The notes under the pieces: generated by a model
Database searches by the model: none
What the model saw: only the letters and a program-made list of their open reading frames with translations
What the model was told of the DNA's origin: nothing
NCBI GenBank assembly: GCA_951812575.1
Contig: OX638322.1
Coordinates: 4,902,501 to 4,966,500, forward strand
Direction: 5' to 3'
DNA: 64,000 nt
Source: Candidatus Binatia bacterium
Lineage (GTDB): Bacteria > Desulfobacterota > Binatia > Bin18
Made by a program: the position numbers and the translations under genes
In this document: in pieces, positions 26,049-34,750 of the stretch
Layout of the letters: each line of letters begins with the position of its first letter
How positions within the stretch are numbered: position 1 is the first letter of the stretch

Positions 26049-27553
26049 AACCGTCCTCCTGAGAGCACCGCCGGGTCGGGCGAGGCAGCCAGGCGGATGG
26101 CGCTCGGGGCTTCTAAGGTCTCCGTCCACTTGCCGCCTAAGGCACGGTAGAGTTCGGCCCGTCGGCTCAGCAGGGTTTTTCGCTCGCTAATCACCCGACG
26201 CTGAAGAGCCTGGAGCGATTGTACCGCCACAAGCACATTGAGGTAATCAATAAGACCGTGGGTATAGCGCGAGCGGGAGACATCCAGCGTTGACTGCGCA
26301 AGCGTCATTTGCCGCTCAAGATTGCGGATGAGCTCTCGTTGCTGACGTTCCTGGACCAAGGCGTCTTCAATCTCGCGCAGGGCCGTCAGATACGTCTGCC
26401 CAAAGCGGTCGAGCAATTCCTGGACCCGCGCTTTTTGCCGGACCACCTCGTTCCGGCGGCGGCCCCCATCAACCAGCGGCGTGATCATATCACCGATCAG
26501 CGAACCGATTTCTTGACGAAAGAAGGTGTCCCAACTCCGCGCGCTGAACTCGTAGGACAGCTGCAATACCAGGCGGGGCAAGCGCTCAGCTACTGCCGCC
26601 GCAACCCGGTAGTCCGCGGATTGGAGTCGGAGCTGGGCGGCCTGTAAATCCGGACGGGATACGAGCAGCATGGTCGGAGAAACCAGTTGCGGAAACGGTG
26701 GCAGATCGGGTAGCGATCTGCTGGGCGCCAACTCGTCAAGCGAACCCGGCACGCGACCGAGCAGGACCGCAAGCTGATTCAAGGCCGTCTCCAGCAACGA
26801 TTGGACAACCGGCACCTGGGCTTGGGTGTCAGCCAACTGCTGCCGTTGCTGCAATACATTCACGGCAGAGCCGGTCCCAACGCTAAAGCGGAGTTCGGTC
26901 AGTTTGAGCAGGGTCTGGCTCACCCGAATCTGTTCCCGCAGCACGTCTAACAGGGCATATTGCTCCTGACAGGTGAGCCAGACATTCACCACCGCGCCCG
27001 TGAGCAGCAGGGCCGTGGCCTCCACGTCCTGACGCGAAGCGACCGATTCAAGCTGGGCCGCAGTCCGCCGGGACGCAATCCGTTTCCAGATATCAATTTC
27101 ATACGTAAGGCCCGTGGCCACGAAATAGCGGTCCGGATTCGCCGTCCGCGTCAGGCTGCTCCCTCGCAGGTCGGTCGCTTCCCGGTCAACGCTATGGAGA
27201 CGAGAGGCGCCCGTGCGAAAATCAACCTGGGGGATCTGCTCAGCCCCCGCGATCCGGGCCAGGGCTTGGGTCTGGGCGAGCCGCGACCAGGTCTGCCTTA
27301 GCTCGAAATTCTCGGTGAAGACGCGCTCCATCGCCGCGTTCAGCCGAGGGTCGCCAAACTCCCGCCACCATTGACCCAGAACCCGCTCTCCCATCGCTCC
27401 GTGATGATACGCCTGCGGGATAGGAACCGTCGGCTGTTCCAGGGAACGCACGGCATACGGGCTACAGCCCGCGATTACGAGCAAAAACAGCAGAGGAAAC
27501 GGCACTATCCGTCGGAAATGCGTTCGTTGGGAAACGTGTTGTTGGCGTGCCAT
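26045..27553 (-). CDS. Outer-membrane efflux lipoprotein (NodT/TolC family)
   Basis: A 502-residue channel protein and first gene of the second RND operon. The lipoprotein signal 'FPLLFLLVIAGC' places the acylated Cys at about residue 30. Two OEP repeats follow, with long coiled-coil helices of the periplasmic tunnel and the family motif 'VSRPDLQAAQLRLQSADYRV' in the second half. The end 'LYRALGGKWTE' is also standard. It shares domain order with the channel at 4016-5596 but is clearly diverged, so the two operons are not a recent duplication. Confidence 0.92.
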   Translation of the reverse strand: MARQQHVSQRTHFRRIVPFPLLFLLVIAGCSPYAVRSLEQPTVPIPQAYHHGAMGERVLGQWWREFGDPRLNAAMERVFTENFELRQTWSRLAQTQALARIAGAEQIPQVDFRTGASRLHSVDREATDLRGSSLTRTANPDRYFVATGLTYEIDIWKRIASRRTAAQLESVASRQDVEATALLLTGAVVNVWLTCQEQYALLDVLREQIRVSQTLLKLTELRFSVGTGSAVNVLQQRQQLADTQAQVPVVQSLLETALNQLAVLLGRVPGSLDELAPSRSLPDLPPFPQLVSPTMLLVSRPDLQAAQLRLQSADYRVAAAVAERLPRLVLQLSYEFSARSWDTFFRQEIGSLIGDMITPLVDGGRRRNEVVRQKARVQELLDRFGQTYLTALREIEDALVQERQQRELIRNLERQMTLAQSTLDVSRSRYTHGLIDYLNVLVAVQSLQALQRRVISERKTLLSRRAELYRALGGKWTETLEAPSAIRLAASPDPAVLSGGRL

Positions 27554-27594
27554 AAGCAGGACGGGTTTTCACCTTTGTAGCTCTTTATTATTCT

Positions 27595-27600
27595 ATTATA
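27595..27600 (-). promoter_or_regulatory. Possible -10 element of the second RND operon
   Basis: A perfect TATAAT on the minus strand lies in an AT-rich island about 42 bases upstream of the ATG at 27553, in otherwise GC-rich sequence. No good -35 is visible at the expected distance, so the call is weak. Confidence 0.3.
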
Positions 27601-27744
27601 CGTGCAATCCCAGGTTTGCATCAGGGGCCGGCAGACAGGCGAGCCGCAACTGTCCGGTGGACAGCCTTTGCATTGCCTCTTCTTGGGGGACTTGATAGGG
27701 GACGAAGTTCAACCGGCGATCGCCTGTGAGGAGCAGAATACCAC

Positions 27745-28212
27745 ATGGTCAAAACAACCTATTTCGAAGAGTACGAGATTGGCGCGTCTCGCGAGACCTT
27801 GGGCCGGACCATAACCGAGAGTGACATTGTCACCCATGCCGGACAGACCGGAGACTTTTTTCCGCATCATGTGGACGCCGAGTGGTCCAAGACCAATGAG
27901 TTTGGCCAACGCATTGCCCACGGTACGCTGATTCTCAGCATTGGTGCCGGGATGACGGCCACGGAGATCAATCCGGTCTCGTTTTCCTATGGCTACGACC
28001 GTGTTCGTTTTATCCGCCCGGTTTTTATTGGCGACACGATCCATGTCCGTCTCACGGTCAAGGACAAGCGCGATTATCCCCGGCGGACAACCCACGGAGT
28101 GCTGGTTGACCTGCTCGAAGTCGTTAACCAGGACGGCCATGTCGTGCTGGCCTGCGAGCATCTGTCTCTGGTGGAGCGACAGACGCCGGCAGAGCGCGTC
28201 ACTCACACCTAG
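27745..28212 (+). CDS. MaoC-like (R)-hydratase domain protein
   Basis: A 155-residue single hot-dog-fold protein of the MaoC/NodN dehydratase type. The active-site region is 'HAGQTGDFFPHHVDAEWSKT', with Asp and His in the D-x(4)-H arrangement, followed by 'FGQRIAHGTLILSIGAGMTA' and 'DRVRFIRPVFIGDTIHVRLT'. It likely hydrates a 2-enoyl-CoA or related thioester. It starts a three-gene plus-strand run with a zinc-type oxidoreductase and a luciferase-like protein (gaps 14 and 65 bases). Confidence 0.88.
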   Translation: MVKTTYFEEYEIGASRETLGRTITESDIVTHAGQTGDFFPHHVDAEWSKTNEFGQRIAHGTLILSIGAGMTATEINPVSFSYGYDRVRFIRPVFIGDTIHVRLTVKDKRDYPRRTTHGVLVDLLEVVNQDGHVVLACEHLSLVERQTPAERVTHT

Positions 28213-28226
28213 TCCAAGGAGTCAGC

Positions 28227-29168
28227 ATGGAATCTATTCGCGCAGTCGTGGTCGATCCTGATACGGAAAAACGCCTGACTATCCAGAACGTCGATCCTCC
28301 TTCTCCGCTTTCGTCCGAGGCGGTCATCCGAGTCAAAGCGGTTTCTTTGAATCTTGGTGAGGTCCGGTTTTCCATGAACGCTGAGGCCGGATGGCGACCG
28401 GGCTGGGATTTAGCCGGAGTCGTTGAGCAGGCTGCGGCTGACGGCTCCGGCCCTCCGGTTGGAACCCGCGTAGTCGGCTTCGTCCCATCCGGCGCATGGG
28501 CAGAGCAGGTTGCCGTGCCGACTCATGCCCTAGCAATCATACCGGATGTGGTTTCTTTTGCTCAAGCTTCTACGTTACCGGTTGCAGGCCTCACCGCACT
28601 GTATGCGCTGGAGCGTAACGGTTCACTCCTCGGCCGGTCCGTATTGATTACTGGTGCCTCTGGCGGTGTGGGCCATCTGGGCTGTACGCTGGCTCGACAC
28701 ATGGGCGCACACGTTGTTGCTTCAGTCCGCCGTCCAGAGCGCGCGCAACACGCGCGTGACGCAGGCGCACATGAGGTTGTGGTTGGAGAAGATATTGCGG
28801 GCGCAGCCGCGTTTGGCCCCTATCACATGATCGTTGAGTCGGTTGGCAGTGAAACGCTGACGAAAGCCTTATCCATGCTCGGCCCAGATGGTATGTGTGT
28901 GACCTGTGGGGTGTCCGCGGGAGCAGAGGTGACCCTGAACGCGCGCGACTTTTTTCGCATTGGTGCAGCCAAGCTGTACGGCTTTATTCTGTTTCACGAG
29001 GTGAAGGCCTATCCAGCGTCAGCAGGCTTGTCTCGGCTGGCCCAACTTGTCGCCGCCGGCATTCTCAAACCACAGATTGAGGTCGAAGCGCCCTGGGCGA
29101 CTATTGCTGACGTAGCCCAACGATTTTTCAATAGAGAAATTGCCGGCAAGGCGGTACTGCTGTTGTAG
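28227..29168 (+). CDS. Zinc-independent MDR quinone-oxidoreductase-like dehydrogenase
   Basis: A 313-residue medium-chain dehydrogenase/reductase of the QOR type. It has a GroES-like N-terminal domain ('VIRVKAVSLNLGEVRFSMNA'), then a Rossmann domain with 'SVLITGASGGVGHLGCTLAR' (A-x-G-G-V-G nucleotide motif). There is no structural zinc Cys cluster. It probably uses NADPH to reduce an enone or quinone. The ribosome site 'ccaaggagtcagc' precedes the ATG. Codon use is slightly less GC-biased than neighbouring genes. Confidence 0.9.
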   Translation: MESIRAVVVDPDTEKRLTIQNVDPPSPLSSEAVIRVKAVSLNLGEVRFSMNAEAGWRPGWDLAGVVEQAAADGSGPPVGTRVVGFVPSGAWAEQVAVPTHALAIIPDVVSFAQASTLPVAGLTALYALERNGSLLGRSVLITGASGGVGHLGCTLARHMGAHVVASVRRPERAQHARDAGAHEVVVGEDIAGAAAFGPYHMIVESVGSETLTKALSMLGPDGMCVTCGVSAGAEVTLNARDFFRIGAAKLYGFILFHEVKAYPASAGLSRLAQLVAAGILKPQIEVEAPWATIADVAQRFFNREIAGKAVLLL

Positions 29169-29233
29169 GTTCGACGGGCAATCCATACGCAGTCAGCCCG
29201 ACACAGACCGGCACCAAGGAAGGACCCAAGGCC

Positions 29234-30208
29234 ATGCAATTCGGCGTCTTTTATCAGTTACCCTGCGCTCCAGGGCAGTCCGTTCCGCAACGCTATCGGG
29301 AAACGTTCGAGCAGATTGTCTACGCGGACCAGTTAGGTTTCGACTCGGCGTGGCTGGCCGAGGCCCATTTTGACGCCGGCTTTTCCACCATGCCGGCGCC
29401 GCTGGTGGTTGCCGCGGCTCTCTCGGGACGCACCGAGCGTATCCGCCTGGGTATTGGGGTCAGCCAACTCCCGCTCCATAATCCGGTCAGCGTGGCAGAA
29501 GAAGCCGCAACGGTTGATATTGTCACCGGCGGCAGGCTGGACTTCGGCATCGGGCGGGGAACCTGGAATCACAATTTCGACGGGTTTGGTATTCCGTGGG
29601 AAGAACGCACCACCCGACTGGAAGAGGCGGTTGATATCCTGGAACAGGCGTGGACCGATGCCCCGCTCACCTACCATGGCCGGCACTATCAGTTCGAGTC
29701 CGTCAACGTCGTTCCCAAGCCGCTTCAGCAGCCTGGCCCACCGCTGCATATCGCGGCCAATAGTCCGAGCACGGCCGAGTTTGCCGGACGGCGCGGCTTG
29801 CGCTTGTTAATGGCCGCCCCCATTCATCCCTGGCCGGATGATTTTCTGACTCATCTCGGGCTGTACCGCGATTCGGTGGCCAAACGGACCACAGGGAATG
29901 CGCAGGTGTCAGCCGTCTTCTTTGTCTTTCCGGCTGATGATCGTGTTGTCGTGCGTATGCAGATGGCGGACAGCTTTGCCCGTCACCCCATAGGCCAGCG
30001 CACCACGTATGAGACTGCGGAAGAGAACATGGCCATATTTGGCAATCCGCAGGAGTGCATAGACCGGATTGCAGAGGTGCAGCAACGGGCCAGATTGGAC
30101 TCCCTGATCTGTTCCTTCAATCCCGGCGGAACCGTTCTCCACGACCATGTGAAGGTGGCGATGCAGCGCTTTGCGGAAGAGGTGCTGCCGAGCGTGCGCG
30201 ACCTGTAG
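29234..30208 (+). CDS. LLM-class (luciferase-like) monooxygenase
   Basis: A 324-residue FMN-dependent TIM-barrel protein of the bacterial luciferase alpha-chain type. Diagnostic stretches are 'QIVYADQLGFDSAWLAEAHF', 'RLGIGVSQLPLHNPVSVAEE', 'GGRLDFGIGRGTWNHNFDGF' and the end 'HDHVKVAMQRFAEEVLPSVR'. It is related to the enzymes at 32718-33872 and 40191-41246 (same 'GRL.FG.GRG' loop). Strong purine-rich ribosome site 'aaggaaggacccaaggcc'. Substrate unknown; the gene order suggests action on a hydrophobic or aromatic compound. Confidence 0.9.
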   Translation: MQFGVFYQLPCAPGQSVPQRYRETFEQIVYADQLGFDSAWLAEAHFDAGFSTMPAPLVVAAALSGRTERIRLGIGVSQLPLHNPVSVAEEAATVDIVTGGRLDFGIGRGTWNHNFDGFGIPWEERTTRLEEAVDILEQAWTDAPLTYHGRHYQFESVNVVPKPLQQPGPPLHIAANSPSTAEFAGRRGLRLLMAAPIHPWPDDFLTHLGLYRDSVAKRTTGNAQVSAVFFVFPADDRVVVRMQMADSFARHPIGQRTTYETAEENMAIFGNPQECIDRIAEVQQRARLDSLICSFNPGGTVLHDHVKVAMQRFAEEVLPSVRDL

Positions 30209-30231
30209 CGTCTTGGCGGCTGACGCTCCGC

Positions 30232-30654
30232 TCAATCGACCTGGGACACATCATCCCACACCGTAGTGACAAGTCCGGATTCTCGGATGATGGGGTCACG
30301 AGTAATAACCGGGCATTCAGATAAAACTGCTTCAACGACGATCAAGCGGTCAAAGATATCCGGGATACGAGTATATTCGTGACTCGCGATGACAGTTGCA
30401 GGCAATAAAGCCGATAATGAATAGTTATCACTCTCAGCCATTGCTCGAAGCTGGGGGAGTAGATGATTGAGAGACGCGCCCGGCAGGCGACCTTTTTGGA
30501 CCACCATGAGCACCTCTGCAATAACAACTGCGGGAACACGGATGCGGTTCTGCCCGGAGTCCGCCTCCGAAAATATCTGCCGAGCGGCCGGCCCCAAGCG
30601 CGGCGACTGATACAAATGCCACAGCAAGGCGTGAGCGTCTGTCACATACTCCAT
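30232..30654 (-). CDS. PIN-domain ribonuclease toxin (VapC-like)
   Basis: A 140-residue PIN protein. Acidic residues are at the expected positions: Asp6 in 'MEYVTDAHALLWHL', Glu47 in 'VVIAEVLMVV', Asp102 in 'IPDIFDRLIVVEA' and Asp120 in 'CPVITRDPII'. PIN toxins of this class cleave tRNA or rRNA under Mg2+. The ATG lies 1 base after the stop of the upstream antitoxin-like gene, the usual arrangement for vapBC. No sign of inactivation. Confidence 0.88.
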   Translation of the reverse strand: MEYVTDAHALLWHLYQSPRLGPAARQIFSEADSGQNRIRVPAVVIAEVLMVVQKGRLPGASLNHLLPQLRAMAESDNYSLSALLPATVIASHEYTRIPDIFDRLIVVEAVLSECPVITRDPIIRESGLVTTVWDDVSQVD

Positions 30655-30655
30655 A

Positions 30656-30946
30656 CTAGGAGTCTTCTTTGAGCCTCTCCGCGCCCCTTATTTTATCCAG
30701 GCCTCGTTCCCGCTCTCGGCGTAGTTCCCGAAGCGCGTCCGCAATGAAGTCAACGTCCGTCGGCAGGGTATCATCCGGCGCAAGGACATTGGCCAGTTTG
30801 ACGCACGTTTTACGGTCAGACCTCTCTGCTGCGGCCTCTGCCAGTATGATTATCTCCGCGGGACCGGCAGGAAAATCGTCAGGTAACGTGACCGCGAGTT
30901 GATGATCGGTTGGAATGGTGACCTGTGTTTTATGGGCACGCATCAT
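30656..30946 (-). CDS. Probable antitoxin partner of the PIN toxin
   Basis: A 96-residue acidic/basic protein directly upstream of the VapC-like gene. The N-terminal 'TQVTIPTDHQLAVTLPDDFP' has an AbrB/swapped-hairpin look, followed by 'AEIIILAEA' and a charged helical C-terminus ('ALRELRRERERGLDKIRGAE') suited to bind and block a toxin. I do not recognise the family precisely. The double ATG at 30946 and 30943 is chosen for the start; the frame is open to 30985. Confidence 0.7.
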   Translation of the reverse strand: MMRAHKTQVTIPTDHQLAVTLPDDFPAGPAEIIILAEAAAERSDRKTCVKLANVLAPDDTLPTDVDFIADALRELRRERERGLDKIRGAERLKEDS

Positions 30947-31040
30947 ATCCTCCCATGCTGTGAGCCACACTATCATTGCTCCCAAGCTGCCGAAAGCTGA
31001 ATCAACTTTTATGGCATGGCTTGCAGTCCATCAAATTCTG

Positions 31041-31718
31041 TTATCTCAAACGGCTCACGAAGATGATCGAGGCGGGCTTGCCGGTCCGCGGATGAATCGG
31101 CTCGCGGCATTCCAGGATATCGAAACCACTGTCTCGGAGGAGCCGAATCCAGGATTCCACCGTACGGAAATACCAGGGGGCGGGGTCGGTGAACTCCGGC
31201 CCGAACCCATCCCATGAGCCGGGCCGCCAGCCGTCACAATAGGGCCGGTCGCCGCACGCCAGGACAGGATGCAGGGTCTGGATGAGCACATGGCCCTGGG
31301 GCTGCACATAACGCGGCAGGGCATGAAGCAGGTGCTCCACCGAGTCTTTTCCAATCAACGAAAAATTACAGATGATCGTGTCGAACCGCTCTACCCTGAG
31401 CCGACCAGCGGCAACGTCCTCGTAGGAACAGACCTGAAACCGTCCCCCACCGATTCGCTGCGCTTCTGCTATCAGTTCGGGCACAACGTCAATACCGAAG
31501 ACCTCGATTCCACGCTCCGCAAGAGCGCGCGCCAGCCACCCTTCCCCGCAGCCCACGTCGAGCACACGTCGCGGCGTCAGGCTCGTAACAGCTTGGACTA
31601 TGGCCTGGTCGGTGACCAGCGTCCGACTTTCGATTTCTTGGTTCTGGACGGCTTTCGTCCAGGGACGGGCGTTCGTATGCCACGAAGCAACGATCTGTCT
31701 GTCGCTGAATTCCGGCAT
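31041..31718 (-). CDS. Class I SAM-dependent methyltransferase
   Basis: A 225-residue Rossmann methyltransferase. Motif I 'VLDVGCGEG' lies at residues 52-60, motif II is 'GIEVFGIDVVPELIAEAQ', motif IV is 'FDTIICNFSLIGKDS' and motif VI is in 'QGHVLIQTLHPVL'. Small-molecule methylation is more likely than a nucleic-acid role, but the substrate is not visible. The ATG at 31718 gives standard length; the frame is open to 31871 across the DUF2442 gene. It ends at a stop beside 'CGAGACATAA'-like intergenic sequence with no clear operon partner. Confidence 0.88.
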   Translation of the reverse strand: MPEFSDRQIVASWHTNARPWTKAVQNQEIESRTLVTDQAIVQAVTSLTPRRVLDVGCGEGWLARALAERGIEVFGIDVVPELIAEAQRIGGGRFQVCSYEDVAAGRLRVERFDTIICNFSLIGKDSVEHLLHALPRYVQPQGHVLIQTLHPVLACGDRPYCDGWRPGSWDGFGPEFTDPAPWYFRTVESWIRLLRDSGFDILECREPIHPRTGKPASIIFVSRLR

Positions 31719-31734
31719 CGGGTTATACGCAAAC

Positions 31735-32076
31735 TCAGATCTCTTGTTTCGCTTGACGGCTGGAACGCCGAGCAGGACGAGCCGGTCGGGTGTCCAACCA
31801 CTTCTGAAATGAAGATTGGCTCTCCCCCGACGGTCTCCCCGCCAGGAGACCCTCAACGCTGATATCCTCATCGATATCTTCCCAACGGATCCCCTGTCCT
31901 TTCCCGATCAATCTCCAGTTCGCAGCTTCCTCTTTCGTCGCATGATACAGCCGTGGAAACCAGGCGAGGGGAGCGAATATGGTTCGTCCGTCGTCCAGAT
32001 CGAGGCGCAAAGTGCCGGCAGCGACCTTCACCCTTTCTGCTTTGGGGACTGTAATCTCAACCGCGGAAATACTCAT
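31735..32076 (-). CDS. DUF2442-domain protein
   Basis: A 113-residue protein whose core matches DUF2442: 'TLRLDLDDGRTIFAPLAWFP', 'WRLIGKGQGIRWEDIDEDIS' and 'VEGLLAGRPS'. The C-terminus is longer and Arg-rich ('RPARPARRSSRQAKQEI'). DUF2442 genes usually follow a DUF4160 gene in what looks like a toxin-antitoxin-type pair. Here only the last codons of a DUF4160-like gene remain upstream (see 32084-32125). Confidence 0.85.
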   Translation of the reverse strand: MSISAVEITVPKAERVKVAAGTLRLDLDDGRTIFAPLAWFPRLYHATKEEAANWRLIGKGQGIRWEDIDEDISVEGLLAGRPSGESQSSFQKWLDTRPARPARRSSRQAKQEI

Positions 32077-32125
32077 GCCAAGCCTCGATAGTCTCGCTTT
32101 GAGTTTTTCCCCTCACCCCAGCCCT
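32069..32125 (-). pseudogene. 3' relic of a DUF4160-family gene
   Basis: Upstream of DUF2442 and in the same orientation, the minus strand reads '...SETIEAWHEYFRG' and a stop. This is the conserved C-terminal ending of DUF4160 proteins ('LL.AWHEYFG'), the usual DUF2442 partner. The reading frame leaves the family within about 15 residues, exactly where a CTCACCCC-AGCCCTCTCCC repeat (32105-32180) begins. I see no DUF4160 N-terminus on the far side of the repeat. Confidence 0.55.
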
Positions 32126-32185
32126 CTCCCCTGAGGGGCGAGGGAGCAGGACATTTCCTCCTCCCTGTGAGGGAGGGGGGCAGCG
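32105..32185. repeat. Dispersed palindromic repeat with a second degenerate arm
   Basis: Starts 'cccctcaccccagccctctc' with a hairpin to 'tgaggggcgaggg', followed by another stem 'cctcctccctgtgagggagg'. Same family as 6305-6352. It sits between the DUF4160 relic and the GFA gene. Confidence 0.78.
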
Positions 32186-32246
32186 CGCTGGCAGAGGGAA
32201 AGGTGAAGCTGAGACACGACTCGAGCCTCCCATAATTCGGCATGAG

Positions 32247-32663
32247 TTAAAACGACTCCGGCATACCGTCCACTTTTGGCACATCCGGGTGCATCACATC
32301 CCACGGCTGGGCACTGGCCGCATAAATATCCCGCTGGGGCCGATACCAGCTCGGGTCGTCCAGACTGCCCGCGTACAGAACCCTGAAGTCCGGCGCGGCC
32401 CCGTTGGTTAACAGGACGGGAGAGCCACAGGCCGGGCAGAACGAGCGGCCCATGGTGTGGCCGCGGTCGGCCGGCTTCTCAAACCAGGCCAACTCGCCCG
32501 TGAGAGAAAAGTCGGATTGTTTGACGATGACCGCCGCAAAATAGGCGCTGCCGGTTGCGCGCTGGCAGTCCCGGCAATGACAATTCCCCATATAGAGCGG
32601 TTTGGCGGTACAGCTATAGCGGACCGCGCCACACGCACAGCCACCGGAAAACGGAACCTTCAT
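32247..32663 (-). CDS. GFA / CENP-V-type zinc-binding protein
   Basis: A 138-residue protein of the glutathione-dependent formaldehyde-activating (Gfa) fold. Zinc ligands are visible in 'GGCACGAVRY' (two Cys), 'GNCHCRDCQRATGS' (three Cys) and 'SFCPACGSPVL' (two Cys). Most members with this pattern are of unknown function, not true formaldehyde-activating enzymes. The ATG at 32663, preceded by 'gaaggaggttgagt', is preferred over the TTG two codons upstream. Confidence 0.88.
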   Translation of the reverse strand: MKVPFSGGCACGAVRYSCTAKPLYMGNCHCRDCQRATGSAYFAAVIVKQSDFSLTGELAWFEKPADRGHTMGRSFCPACGSPVLLTNGAAPDFRVLYAGSLDDPSWYRPQRDIYAASAQPWDVMHPDVPKVDGMPESF

Positions 32664-32717
32664 ACTCAACCTCCTTCAGTAGTATCGAGAATAATATTCG
32701 GGCAGCATAACTCCATG

Positions 32718-33872
32718 TCAGGCCGCAGCCGCAGGATGCAGCTCTTTCAGGCGCGGGTATACTTCTCGGGCAAAGAGCTGCATGCCCTTGACCGTCTCTT
32801 GATGATCGAGGAAGCCGGCCTGGCCCATCAGGAGAATCTGACCAAAGCCGCCCACGTGCTCGTAAAACTTGATGATTTGACGGTAGACGGAGTCCGGGTT
32901 GCCGGCAAAGACCAGCCCGTGCTCCATAAAGCTCTCCAGCTTCGGGTTCTGGAACATCTTGAACACGCCCGAGGCCGGTCCTTTCATCGCGCCGGCCATC
33001 GCCGGCGGCGGATGATAGCCCGGCGGGCTGGTGAACTGGAACGGCACTTTATTGGCCTCCACATACCACATCAGCTTGCGCGCCCCGGCATAGCCTTCCT
33101 CATCCGTCTCGCCCGTGTACACTAAGGCGGCATAGGCAAAACGATCCAGGCCGGCGGGAGGAAGGCCGAGTTCGGTCCGGCGTGTCCGATAGGCGTCAAA
33201 CACCCGCTTTGACCCATCGAAGCCGGTCAAAAAGCAGGCCACGATATTACCACGCTCACCAACCGCCTGGGCGGAGCCCGGACTGAGCGCAGTGATCCAC
33301 ACGGGCGGGTGCGGCTGCTGATAAGGCCGGGGCCAGATGTTGACCTGACGGTGGTGAAAGTATTTACCCTCCCAGTTGAACGGCCCGTCGTGGCTGGTCC
33401 AGGCTTTGAGGATCAGGTCGTACGCTTCCCAAAAGCGCTCCATCATGCGCGTGGGCCGATGGTTGCCGGCCGACATCTCGTACGGTACACCGCGCACAAA
33501 GCCGACCTCAAGACGGCCGCGAGAGTAGACATCAACCATGGCCATCTCTTCTGCCACCCGCACGGGCTCGCGCCGGTTGGCAATCGGGTTACCGAGGATC
33601 AGCAGGCGGGCCGTTTTGGTTTCACGGGCGAGGATACCCATAACAATCGGGCCGGCCGGGTTGAGATTGGTCGCGGTCTGATGATGCTCGTTCAGCATGA
33701 TGTCGAGCCCCAGTTCCTCGGCAATCAACCATTCGTCAATAAATCGGTGATACAGGTCGGCGCCGAGTTTCGGATCGTAGTAACGATTCGGGAGGGTGAC
33801 GCGGATCGAGTCGTACTCTTTCGCATCGGGTAGCAGATGGTAGGCGTTTTCGCTGAAATGCCAGGCACGCAT
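32718..33872 (-). CDS. LLM-class (luciferase-like) flavin-dependent oxidoreductase
   Basis: A 384-residue FMN-dependent TIM barrel of the luciferase/alkanesulfonate monooxygenase class, longer than its siblings. 'EELGLDIMLNEHHQTATNLN', 'GRLEVGFVRGVPYEMSAGNH' and 'YQQPHPPVWITALSPGSAQA' define it. 'GGAG' lies 8 bases before the ATG at 33872; a GTG two codons upstream would be too close to it. It is the downstream end of a minus-strand catabolic run with the alpha/beta hydrolase (15 bases upstream). The substrate is unknown. Confidence 0.9.
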   Translation of the reverse strand: MRAWHFSENAYHLLPDAKEYDSIRVTLPNRYYDPKLGADLYHRFIDEWLIAEELGLDIMLNEHHQTATNLNPAGPIVMGILARETKTARLLILGNPIANRREPVRVAEEMAMVDVYSRGRLEVGFVRGVPYEMSAGNHRPTRMMERFWEAYDLILKAWTSHDGPFNWEGKYFHHRQVNIWPRPYQQPHPPVWITALSPGSAQAVGERGNIVACFLTGFDGSKRVFDAYRTRRTELGLPPAGLDRFAYAALVYTGETDEEGYAGARKLMWYVEANKVPFQFTSPPGYHPPPAMAGAMKGPASGVFKMFQNPKLESFMEHGLVFAGNPDSVYRQIIKFYEHVGGFGQILLMGQAGFLDHQETVKGMQLFAREVYPRLKELHPAAAA

Positions 33873-33887
33873 GAACACGGCTCCTTT

Positions 33888-34679
33888 TTATGCTGAGGCA
33901 AGAAACGCACGGACTCGCTCGACGAAGACTTCCGGCTGTTCCACCTGCGGCCAGTGTCCGGCTTGGTCAATGACGGCAAGCTGCGCACCGGGAATAGCGT
34001 CACGATAGGCCGTACCATAATAGTCGGGGGTCACAAAACGATCACGCGCCCCCCAGACGAGCAGCGTCGGAATCGCGATCCGGTGCAAACGCTGACGCAA
34101 TTTCGGATTATGAAAATACGGCTCCCAGGCGTACAGGGCGGTTGCTTCCCGATTGCGGGCAATCACGAGGAGTTCATCGTCGGACAGGCTGGCGTAATCA
34201 ACCGCGGCCTGGGCCGGGTCGTGATATTGCAGCCGCGTGACCTCTTCTGGCGGCAGGGCGAAAATATCCGGGATGTCGCGCGTCTCCCGGTCCCCGACCT
34301 TAATACCGAGCGGCGCAACCAGGATCAGACGGCTGAGGCGGGCCGTAGACTTCACCGCCATTTCGGCGGCTATCCAGCCACCGAGTGAGCAGCCAATGAC
34401 AACCGCATCGCGGAGCTCATACTCGTTGAGCAGATCGAGATAGAGGTAAGCCAGGTCATCCACCGTGTCGATATCGGCCATATCAGGCGCATGCCCAAAG
34501 CCGGGATGGGTCGGCAGGATCACCCGGCCCTGATTCGCCAGCAGAGTAGAAAACGGAGCCTGAGGACACGGCCCGTCTTCTCCGTGTAGGACGAGAATCG
34601 GGCGGCCCTGTCCCTGCTCATATACGTCAAGTTGCACGCCGTGCAGCGTCAACCGGCGCGACTGGATGCTAGGACTCAT
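33888..34679 (-). CDS. Alpha/beta hydrolase (meta-cleavage-product-hydrolase-like)
   Basis: A 263-residue serine hydrolase. The oxyanion segment is 'ILVLHGEDGPCP', the nucleophile elbow 'VVIGCSLGGWIAAEM' (Ser in G-C-S-L-G-G), the Asp is probably in 'VWGARDRFVTPDYYG', and the His in 'VIDQAGHWPQVEQPE'. This C-C hydrolase-like layout (GHWPQ.E.P) is common among MhpC/BphD relatives that cleave ring-fission products. It is encoded in the same run as an amidohydrolase and an extradiol-dioxygenase-like protein. Confidence 0.9.
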   Translation of the reverse strand: MSPSIQSRRLTLHGVQLDVYEQGQGRPILVLHGEDGPCPQAPFSTLLANQGRVILPTHPGFGHAPDMADIDTVDDLAYLYLDLLNEYELRDAVVIGCSLGGWIAAEMAVKSTARLSRLILVAPLGIKVGDRETRDIPDIFALPPEEVTRLQYHDPAQAAVDYASLSDDELLVIARNREATALYAWEPYFHNPKLRQRLHRIAIPTLLVWGARDRFVTPDYYGTAYRDAIPGAQLAVIDQAGHWPQVEQPEVFVERVRAFLASA

Positions 34680-34750
34680 GGTTCACCTGTGTCTAGCAGA
34701 ATTGTACGGTGATATCGGTTGTCACTCCTCACCGCAATCGAGCCTTCCGT

